In this document: positions 1 to 5,406 of the stretch, in pieces
Layout: every line of letters begins with the position of its first letter
Position numbering within the stretch: position 1 is the first letter of the stretch
Origin: Spirochaetaceae bacterium
GTDB taxonomy: Bacteria > Spirochaetota > Spirochaetia > Treponematales > Breznakiellaceae
Reading direction: 5' to 3'
Length of the DNA: 5,542 bases
Assembly (NCBI GenBank): GCA_031255655.1
Contig: JAIRSB010000193.1
Span: forward strand, 1 to 5,542
Program-made: the position numbers and the translations under genes
Notes under the pieces: generated by a model
The model's database searches: none
The model's input: only the letters and a program-made list of their open reading frames with translations
What the model was told of the DNA's origin: nothing

Positions 1-294
1 CGGAGCGTCGAAATACCAAGGCGCCTCGACCCAACCCGGCAGATAACCACCGGTTATTTGGTATGAAGCGTCAACGCCGAAACCGGCGCTCATTATCAAA
101 TCTTGTAAAGGATTGTACGAATCGGATGTATGCTGTTCCTCAGCGATTTCTTTGCTTTCACCTGTCTCCCCAAACAAATTTTCAAAATCAGAATCTATAA
201 GTTCGTCATCGGCGGTAAGCGGTGCGGAAGATTGAAAAAAAAGAAAGGCGGCGAACGCACCGGCAACAAAAAAATCCGCACGGAAATGTTTCAA
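1..294 (-). CDS. Secreted envelope protein, N-terminal part (runs off left edge)
   Basis: The frame is open for 98 codons from a TTG at 294-292 to the window edge. TTG is the only possible start: an in-frame TAA lies nine codons upstream, and the first in-frame ATG lies far inside the mature region. A weak AAGG (305-302) sits 7 nt upstream. The TTG overlaps the TGA of the LolA-like gene (TTGA), which suggests translational coupling. The N-terminus is a textbook signal peptide: K2 and R5, a hydrophobic core at about 7-20 (FFVAGAFAAFLFF), then SAPLTA with likely cleavage after A28 and no lipobox cysteine. The mature part opens with an acidic stretch (DDELIDSDFENLF), then a polar linker to about residue 68. 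From about residue 75 it is rich in Gly and aromatics (SAGFGVDASYQITGGY), as in a beta-rich envelope protein. I do not recognise the family. Its place after a LolA-like gene makes an outer-membrane or periplasmic role, as client or partner, a reasonable inference. Confidence 0.8.
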   Translation of the reverse strand, partial: MKHFRADFFVAGAFAAFLFFQSSAPLTADDELIDSDFENLFGETGESKEIAEEQHTSDSYNPLQDLIMSAGFGVDASYQITGGYLPGWVEAPWYFDAP

Positions 295-1049
295 CGGGCT
301 GCCTTTTCCAAATAAGTTTTAGAGAAAACAGCGCCGGAGACAGGCGTGAATGATGGTTTCGTTATGGTTATCTGGGTCTTTTCCTTGACAAATTTGCCGT
401 CAACCATAGCTCCGCGCAACTCGTCTACCAGCAGAATCGCTTTAGGAACGTAGCGTTCTCCTATTTTGTAATAGTCCGGTATGGCCGATGTCCGCAAAAG
501 CTGCCCGGACAGGCTGTAATCCTCCGTTTTGCGCACCAGCCCATCTTCACTTACCCACACTTTCATGCGGGGATAGCTGACTTCATTATTTGTGGCTTCA
601 AGCGACAGGAGGCGGCACTTAAAACGCCCAAGTTCCGCGTCTTCGCTCGATAAAATCCGGTAATCCTCGGACAATGTGGAGCGTGTGAAATCGGAATTCC
701 GAGCGTTGGAATTTTGAAAACGCTCGCGGCTGCTTGTAGAATTGAAGCGTTTACTTTCCGGGTCGTAAAACCAAAGCGTTTCGCCTTGTTTCAGGTAGCC
801 CTGCCCTTTGTTAATCACAGGCTGGATAATGATGATGGTGTACAACTCGTCGGAATCCCGCCGAAAAACGCCGGCAACAGTGGCGCTGCGGCTTTGCCCC
901 GGTTTATCCTGCACTATCGTATATTCAGCGGAAAAATCCGCTCCGTAATAACTGGCAAGACTGTCAACTTTTTTTAGCAATTCTTCGTCCGAAATCGCCC
1001 AAACAAGAGCGGGTGAAGCTAGAAAAAACATAAGTAAGTATTTTGCCAT
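291..1049 (-). CDS. LolA-like periplasmic carrier (outer membrane lipoprotein-sorting protein)
   Basis: The 252-residue product probably binds a lipoprotein acyl chain, or a similar hydrophobic client, in the periplasm and ferries it from the ABC complex to the outer membrane. I chose the ATG at 1049 rather than the in-frame ATG at 1091 because it places a signal peptide at the N-terminus (K3, hydrophobic core to about V16, AxA-like VWA at 16-18, then ISDEE) and has GAGGA at 1064-1060, 10 nt upstream. No lipobox cysteine is present, so the mature protein should be soluble. The pattern fits the LolA-like family I know as COG2834/PF17131: a strand-rich region with GYLKQGETLWFYDP (84-97), a SDFTRSTLSEDY segment (119-130), YPRMKVWVSEDGLVRK (159-174) and a C-terminal FSKTYLEKA. 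It is somewhat longer than E. coli LolA (about 200 residues). The family call is firm; the client is unknown. It lies downstream of both permeases and overlaps the next gene by 4 nt. Confidence 0.85.
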   Translation of the reverse strand: MAKYLLMFFLASPALVWAISDEELLKKVDSLASYYGADFSAEYTIVQDKPGQSRSATVAGVFRRDSDELYTIIIIQPVINKGQGYLKQGETLWFYDPESKRFNSTSSRERFQNSNARNSDFTRSTLSEDYRILSSEDAELGRFKCRLLSLEATNNEVSYPRMKVWVSEDGLVRKTEDYSLSGQLLRTSAIPDYYKIGERYVPKAILLVDELRGAMVDGKFVKEKTQITITKPSFTPVSGAVFSKTYLEKAAR

Positions 1050-1238
1050 ATAAAAACCGTCCTCATATATTCCTCCGCCATTCACGCGCAAATTTTACGG
1101 AGGGGATATCAAAATACCGCTTTGTGCGGCCTTATCCGAAAATCCGCTTCACTATCAAATCCCGCCTGCCGAAAACCGAAAGCTAAACAGGGTTGAAGGA
1201 CGATGACGAAAAACATGGCGTTATTTTTTTGATAGAGG
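1050..1238 (-). other. 189-nt intra-operon gap without a convincing gene
   Basis: This is the only sizeable spacer in an otherwise tightly packed operon. On the minus strand a 35-codon frame runs from an ATG at 1216 to a TGA at 1111-1109, with a hydrophobic start (MFFVIVLQPCLAFGF), but it has no ribosome binding site and I see no family resemblance. I found no stable hairpin with a T-run and no good sigma-70 promoter. The A/T runs around 1210-1230 pair only as weak A:T stretches. The gap may be a degraded small gene, a 5' leader or an RNA processing site. Confidence 0.5.
1060..1064 (-). promoter_or_regulatory. Shine-Dalgarno GAGGA of the LolA-like gene
   Basis: GAGGA lies 10 nt before the ATG at 1049 and supports that start over the in-frame ATG at 1091. 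A stronger GGAGGA (1076-1071) lies further upstream and is better placed for an out-of-frame ATG at 1066. Confidence 0.5.
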
Positions 1239-2552
1239 CTACCCTTTAAAACCTCCTGCCAGCATTTCTGGTAACGGACTGCGTGATAAACGAAATGCCG
1301 GCACATAGACCGCTACTAACAGTATAATATATGTAGCCGCGATGTTTATAGATGTCGCAGCAAAATTGTAAACGGCTAGCAGCCTGCCGTTATTCAAAAA
1401 TATGTCAAAGCCCGGAAACCTTGAAAACGGCAGGTACGATATGACGTGGTTTAACAGCAACGCGGCGCAAAATCCGGTAACAATCGAAACGCTCGCCAGA
1501 ATTATAGCTTCAAATGCTAGAGCGCGGCGTATATCTTTTTCATAAAATCCTATGGCCCGCATCGCGCCGATTTCTTTTATTCGTTCATGCAGTATCAGAC
1601 GATAGGTAACCCCCGCGCTTACAAGTATTATAAGCAGCGTTACGACGTACAGAAAATAAGCAAGTATGTTTAAGGCTTGTAGTATCTGCGATACTTCCGA
1701 GATGTAAACACCGATCGTCAGCAAAAAAAACATCACGCCGCTCCAATTCCAGTCCTGTTCGCGGTCAAATCCGTCCCTGTCGTATACGAGCGGACGCAGC
1801 GGCACGATGCCTGTCAACGCTTCTTGTAATTTCTGCCGGCTGCTTTCAATATCCGCGCTGTTGTCGAAAATCAATCCTATCGTGGAACAGTCGTCCGGTG
1901 CGAAGCCGATTATCTTATTTACGGCGCGGCGCGGCGCGAATACTTTGAAATACCCGAAAATAGAGCGGTCGTCTATTATTCCACCCACCGTAAAAAACGC
2001 CGTGTTTTTTTGCCCGTGTAATGTTTCCGTTTCCAGCAGGACTATATCTCCGGCCCGCGCTCCCAACCGCGAAGCCATGGGCGCGGAAATGATGATCGTC
2101 TCGTCGTCAAAATCGACGGACGGGTCTCCTTCCACGAAATTCAGCGTATAAAAATAATCCCGTTCCGCCTCCCAATCGACTCCGGTGACATATTTAACCG
2201 GAACGGCGCCGCCGTTGTAATGAATAAAACTATCCTGATGCTGCATGGTACGCAGGATTTTTTTGTACGGGTTTATTCCAGTTTCTTCAATTTTTTCCTG
2301 AATCAAGGGTATCGTTTCGGCGTAAATATGGTTTTCGGATTTTATTTCTTTTTCAAAACCGGCTATGATTATATCGCCGGAATAATGGTCGCGCGCCGAA
2401 TAATAAACTGACCGCGCCATGCCGTCTTTCAACGAACCGGTAACGCTTATCACGCAGAAGCCGAATGACATGGCGCAAAATAAAAACAGATAACGTCTCC
2501 TGTATCCGTTTACATACTTTACAGAAAGCGTGAATAAATCTTTTATTTTCAT
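1239..2552 (-). CDS. FtsX/MacB-fold ABC transporter permease, LolC/LolE-type (second permease)
   Basis: This 437-residue inner-membrane subunit would pair with the other permease and the LolD-like ATPase to extract a client from the outer leaflet of the inner membrane. The topology is that of the FtsX/MacB superfamily: a short cytoplasmic N-terminus, TM1 at about 21-39, a periplasmic domain at about 40-290, then TM2 (about 295-317), TM3 (about 345-369) and TM4 (about 401-420). The family signature HERIKEIGAMRAIGF (322-336) follows TM2 and is the cytoplasmic helix that contacts the ATPase. The periplasmic part has typical MacB_PCD features (SGDIIIAG early, GARAGDIV at 164-171, VGGIIDD at 189-195). 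The ATG at 2552 is well supported by AGGGG at 2563-2559, which overlaps the stop of the preceding gene with 6 nt spacing. LolC-type and LolE-type cannot be told apart by eye. Confidence 0.92.
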   Translation of the reverse strand: MKIKDLFTLSVKYVNGYRRRYLFLFCAMSFGFCVISVTGSLKDGMARSVYYSARDHYSGDIIIAGFEKEIKSENHIYAETIPLIQEKIEETGINPYKKILRTMQHQDSFIHYNGGAVPVKYVTGVDWEAERDYFYTLNFVEGDPSVDFDDETIIISAPMASRLGARAGDIVLLETETLHGQKNTAFFTVGGIIDDRSIFGYFKVFAPRRAVNKIIGFAPDDCSTIGLIFDNSADIESSRQKLQEALTGIVPLRPLVYDRDGFDREQDWNWSGVMFFLLTIGVYISEVSQILQALNILAYFLYVVTLLIILVSAGVTYRLILHERIKEIGAMRAIGFYEKDIRRALAFEAIILASVSIVTGFCAALLLNHVISYLPFSRFPGFDIFLNNGRLLAVYNFAATSINIAATYIILLVAVYVPAFRLSRSPLPEMLAGGFKG

Positions 2553-2558
2553 AGTGTG

Positions 2559-2563
2559 CCCCT
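2559..2563 (-). promoter_or_regulatory. Shine-Dalgarno AGGGG of the second permease
   Basis: AGGGG overlaps the TAG stop of the first permease (2564-2562) and sits 6 nt before the ATG at 2552. A ribosome ending the first permease could restart on the second, which would favour balanced synthesis of the two subunits. Confidence 0.55.
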
Positions 2564-4031
2564 ATTTCCGTATCGCGTCGGCAGGCTGTATCTTAACCGC
2601 CGTTTCCACAGGGTATATCGAGGCCAGCACGCTTAAAACAAGCGCAGCGGAAAACGACAGCAAAGCCGCGCCGGAGGAAAAATCAATTTCTAGTACTTCG
2701 CCGCCCAGCAGTCCCGCTATCAGTTCGTTGTTCAGCGGCACGTGCAGATTATTTACAATGCGTAAAACGGTTACTCCGGCTAATATACCGGCAATCCCGG
2801 CCAGTATGCCGGAAACACTGTTTTCGCAGAGTATCAGGGTGCGTATGTACGAATCTGACGCACCCATAGCGCGTAACGAGCCTATCTCGCGAGAGCGTCT
2901 GAAAACTGCGATAAGCATGATATTGATAACAGCTATCACGCCCGCGACGCCTACCAACGCCGCGCCGGCGTTAAAAAGCGCCTGCAACATCAGCAATATC
3001 AAGGCTGAGCCACCCGCCGCGAAACGCCAGTTTAGGGCCACGGCGCCAAACGGTTGAATAGCCGCGTTTAATTCTTTGATTACGCGGCCTGCTGAAGCGC
3101 CTTTTTTCAATTTCAGTATGATAAAATTCCAGTCGCCGCCGCTTGAAAAATCATCCGCTCCACCGGAAACAGCACTTTCGCTGAAAAAATAATCCAGCGC
3201 ATCCTCAAGCGCGGCCCTGTCATCCGTTCCAGTCGCGCTGCTCATTTCTTCAGCGAACAGAGCCTCTTCAAAAATGTCATCTATACTAAGCTCGCTGTCC
3301 AGCAGCCTAAGCTGCTCTTCCCCGGCCTCCACATCTGATGTTGCGACTTGTATTTGGGCAAGCGCGCGGGCTGTCTGAACGTCGACAATGATGATTTCAT
3401 TCATGAAACGGCCTTTCGCCGTGTACGAAAAAATTCCGGCAAGTGGGACTTCGCGGATTCTGAAACCTGATTCTCCAGCAGATGTAAACAGCAATGGCGT
3501 TCCTATTTCCGGCTTTTTCCCGCTTTGCCTTTCAATTTCGTCCGCTTTTTCCCGCGTTATCATCGCGCCGTATTCGCCAGCTTTTAGATAATCTCCTTCG
3601 ACAAGTTTTATACCCGGAAATACTTCAAAATATGTTGCCGCGTCAACCCCGCAGAGTAAGGCGCCGGAACGTAAATCGAATATGTCCATGTAGCATAGAA
3701 CAGAGACTTGCCCTGTATACGCCTGTATTTCCGGAAACTCTTTTAATTTTTGCGTTATGTTGTTGTATGAGTTGATAACAGGTATTGAAAAAAATTCTTC
3801 GATTATGGGCGTATTCGCTCCGAACAAGTTCATTGTAACGTCAGTTTTCTTTTCGATTATTATATCGCCTGTCAAATTATCCACATACGACTGGCGCAGG
3901 CCGCTGTTCGAGCGCGTGAATATGCAATTGCCGATGAAGAACAGAGTTGTAATTACCCCTATCAACAGTATTACAACAATGCTGTTTTTTTTGTTTCTGA
4001 CAATGTTGCGGATTGCCATCAAAAAAATCAC
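2562..4031 (-). CDS. FtsX/MacB-fold ABC transporter permease, LolC/LolE-type (first permease, with acidic insert)
   Basis: This 489-residue inner-membrane permease is the likely heterodimer partner of the next gene product. It has TM1 at about 17-36, a long periplasmic domain at about 37-350, TM2 (about 352-376), the ATPase-contacting signature RRSREIGSLRAMGAS (378-392), TM3 (about 399-422), TM4 (about 453-473) and a C-terminal tail YPVETAVKIQPADAIRK that matches the usual end of the family. The start is GTG at 4031-4029, overlapping the ATPase stop as GTGA, with GGGAGG (4047-4042) 10 nt upstream. An ATG at 4019 (MAIRNI) is possible but lies 22 nt from that site, so GTG is preferred. Residues about 232-300 are a strongly acidic, Ser/Gly-rich stretch that the second permease lacks. 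It accounts for most of the size difference between the two periplasmic domains (about 315 against 250 residues). The fold is certain; the substrate is not. Confidence 0.92.
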   Translation of the reverse strand: MIFLMAIRNIVRNKKNSIVVILLIGVITTLFFIGNCIFTRSNSGLRQSYVDNLTGDIIIEKKTDVTMNLFGANTPIIEEFFSIPVINSYNNITQKLKEFPEIQAYTGQVSVLCYMDIFDLRSGALLCGVDAATYFEVFPGIKLVEGDYLKAGEYGAMITREKADEIERQSGKKPEIGTPLLFTSAGESGFRIREVPLAGIFSYTAKGRFMNEIIIVDVQTARALAQIQVATSDVEAGEEQLRLLDSELSIDDIFEEALFAEEMSSATGTDDRAALEDALDYFFSESAVSGGADDFSSGGDWNFIILKLKKGASAGRVIKELNAAIQPFGAVALNWRFAAGGSALILLMLQALFNAGAALVGVAGVIAVINIMLIAVFRRSREIGSLRAMGASDSYIRTLILCENSVSGILAGIAGILAGVTVLRIVNNLHVPLNNELIAGLLGGEVLEIDFSSGAALLSFSAALVLSVLASIYPVETAVKIQPADAIRK

Positions 4032-4732
4032 GTCCGCGCCGCCTCCCTCGCTATTTTACCGTCGTGCAAAAAAATTATGCGGTTCGCCATTTCCCAAATC
4101 GTTTCATCATGCGTAGAAAATATAAAAGTGGTGTCGCGTTCAGCGTTCACTTTTTTCATTAGACCCAGTACCCGCGTTCCGTTTTCGGAATCAAGGTTCG
4201 CTGTAGGTTCGTCGGCTATCACGATTTTCGGTTCATTTACCAAGGCTCGCGCCACAGCCACGCGCTGTTGCTGCCCGCCGGATAATTCCGCCGGACGATT
4301 GAAACGTTTGTCGGCAAGCCCTACCTCTTCCAGTAGGCTTTCAACCCGTTCTTTTCGCTGTTGTTTACTAAGAGCGCGCGAGCGCGAGTTTTTTCTTCCG
4401 AGCAGCAATGGCAGTTCGATGTTTTCAAATACGTTTAAAACAGGTAAAAGGTTAAACGATTGAAAGATAAAGCCTATAACTTCCTGCCGTATCCTCGTAA
4501 GCTCGCTGCTGTTTAGTGCGCCGGTTTCCGCCCCATCAATCACCACACACCCGCGTTCGGGCGTGTCTATTAGTCCGATTATGTTCATTATTGTGGTTTT
4601 GCCCGAGCCGGAGGGTCCGGCTAATGCGGCAAAATCCCCGCGTTTCAGTTCCAAATTTATCTCTTTAAGCGCGTCAAACCGCACTTTTCCCATGGAATAT
4701 GTTTTCCAAACGTTTTTTAGAGCAATTATCAT
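4028..4732 (-). CDS. lolD: LolD/MacB-type ABC transporter ATP-binding protein
   Basis: This cytoplasmic ATPase would power the two permeases encoded next. All nucleotide-binding motifs are intact: Walker A GPSGSGKT (39-46), Q-loop FQSFNLLPVLNVFENIELPL (90-109, the pattern typical of the LolD/MacB/FtsE branch), signature LSGGQQQR (150-157), Walker B IVIADEP (170-176, E175), D-loop NLDS (179-182) and switch histidine H208 in FSTHDE. The length of 234 residues is essentially that of E. coli LolD. A basic stretch at about 113-129 (KNSRSRALSKQQRKER) lies between the Q-loop and the signature and looks slightly extended. The ATG at 4732 gives the normal family N-terminus (MIIALKNVWKTYSMG), yet no Shine-Dalgarno precedes it. 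It is the first gene of the visible operon and its TGA overlaps the permease GTG. MacB- and LolD-type ATPases are close, so the symbol rests mainly on the LolA-like neighbour. Confidence 0.9.
   Translation of the reverse strand: MIIALKNVWKTYSMGKVRFDALKEINLELKRGDFAALAGPSGSGKTTIMNIIGLIDTPERGCVVIDGAETGALNSSELTRIRQEVIGFIFQSFNLLPVLNVFENIELPLLLGRKNSRSRALSKQQRKERVESLLEEVGLADKRFNRPAELSGGQQQRVAVARALVNEPKIVIADEPTANLDSENGTRVLGLMKKVNAERDTTFIFSTHDETIWEMANRIIFLHDGKIAREAART
4042..4047 (-). promoter_or_regulatory. Shine-Dalgarno GGGAGG deciding the GTG start of the first permease
   Basis: GGGAGG lies inside the end of the ATPase gene, 10 nt before the GTG at 4031 and 22 nt before the ATG at 4019. The spacing favours GTG, giving an N-terminus (MIFLMAIRNIVRNKK) typical of the permease family. 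Confidence 0.55.
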
Positions 4733-4738
4733 TGTAAA

Positions 4739-4767
4739 AAAATAGTTTAATTTCGGTTAAACTGCAA
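4739..4767 (-). promoter_or_regulatory. Possible sigma-70-like promoter before the ATPase gene
   Basis: TTGCAG (4767-4762) and TATTTT (4744-4739) are 17 nt apart. Each matches its consensus only in part. Transcription from this -10 would begin at about the ATG at 4732, giving a leaderless message, which would fit the lack of a ribosome binding site. Other weak pairs lie further upstream, for example TTGCCC with TGTAAA around 4820-4792, so the choice is uncertain. Confidence 0.2.
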
Positions 4768-4829
4768 GACGCGGACTGAAAACGACAGCAATTTACACTG
4801 TATATGGAATTTAGGGGCAAGAAGTCTAT

Positions 4830-5365
4830 AAAGCACCGGGAGTCGTTTTCTTTTAAAATTGGCACTCGGAACTACGGAAGGAAGCCGACGCGAAACTGAT
4901 AGGCACGATCCTTCGGATACAACAGCTGCATCGCTACCACTAAGGGAGTCCCCGCGTGAGGGAATAGTTGCTTCACCACGGCAAGCGGATAAGCCGTAAG
5001 AAAACGGTTGCTTTGATGCGGAAAAACGGACTGAATGCCCGTAGTCGACGGAAGTTTATGCCCACTACCCATTCGAACCACAGGCTTCCGGTATGCGGTA
5101 ACGTGTTAAACCGTGTGTTCTGTGCGAAAATATCGGGTGAGAAATGGATGTCGTTGTACCAACGTTACGCTATTACCTACCTGCGTACGTCGGAGAACTG
5201 GTTATACCTGACAGTGAGAAAAAGACCTTTTTGACCGTAAGGTTATTGGCTGGGCATTAAGTTCCGACATGGAAACGGTTCACACTACAACACCGGCAGT
5301 ATGGGCAGTTTTTGCCACCGGAAGGCGCGGGAGAGTTTGATATTCTCATAAGCCTCGGGGTAGCT
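4830..5365 (+). pseudogene. IS3-family OrfB transposase remnant (DDE integrase fold), broken at both ends
   Basis: In one plus-strand frame, IS3-type OrfB similarity is readable from about 4830. A KEADAKLIGTILRIQQLH stretch leads to the YGSPR motif, seen as YH-stop-GSPRV (TAA at 4941-4943), then RE-stop-LL (TAG at 4965-4967), then HHGKRISRKKTVALMRKNGL, TTHSNHRLPV and NVLNRVF. The block normally read as KWVSDITYLRT appears as KWMS-LYQRY-AITYLRT: five extra residues, and Ala where the first catalytic Asp belongs. After WLYLTV (about 5205-5220) the frame shifts by +1 into LFDRKVIGWALSSDMETVHT (5226-5285). Near 5345-5362 the HSDRG motif reads HKPRG, so the second catalytic Asp is gone as well. 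The C-terminal third with the catalytic Glu, the whole OrfA and any terminal inverted repeats are missing. It is a dead fossil, in the opposite orientation to the operon. IS3 family is firm; the subgroup is not. Confidence 0.88.
5152..5164 (+). repeat. Small inverted repeat CGTTG-TAC-CAACG at the catalytic-site insertion
   Basis: CGTTG (5152-5156) and CAACG (5160-5164) are perfect inverted arms around a 3-nt loop. They fall in the 15-nt stretch that looks like an in-frame insertion just before the lost first catalytic Asp codon of the transposase remnant. This may be the trace of a small templated insertion, or chance. Confidence 0.35.
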
Positions 5366-5406
5366 GATAAGTGATGGCCGCGAAGCATCGGAGGAGTTGG
5401 AAGTTT

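Noticed and set aside
235..242. A8/T8 run suspected of causing a frameshift in the secreted protein
   Set aside because: Codon-by-codon reading shows TTG through GAT-GAC-GAA stays in one frame across the run, so no frameshift is needed.
130..315. Plus-strand 61-residue frame over the left edge
   Set aside because: It is antisense to the signal-peptide-encoding minus gene and has a lysine-rich composition from the A runs; no motif or ribosome binding site.
1210..1230. A-run/T-run around ATGGCG as a possible terminator hairpin
   Set aside because: Pairing would be only A:T with no GC stem, and it lies within the apparent operon.
1109..1306. 65-residue minus frame overlapping the end of the second permease
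   Set aside because: Its first part overlaps the permease in another frame and only the last 35 codons lie in the gap; no ribosome binding site and no recognisable family.
2530..3057. Plus-strand 175-residue Ser/Thr/Pro-rich frame
   Set aside because: It is the complement of a clear permease with intact membrane segments and family signature; the composition is typical of antisense frames.
4077..4463. Plus-strand 128-residue frame
   Set aside because: Antisense of the ATPase core motifs (Walker B, signature); not a separate gene.
4872..5081. Minus-strand 69-residue frame opposite the transposase remnant
   Set aside because: The plus strand carries recognisable IS3 OrfB motifs over the same bases, so this is a shadow.
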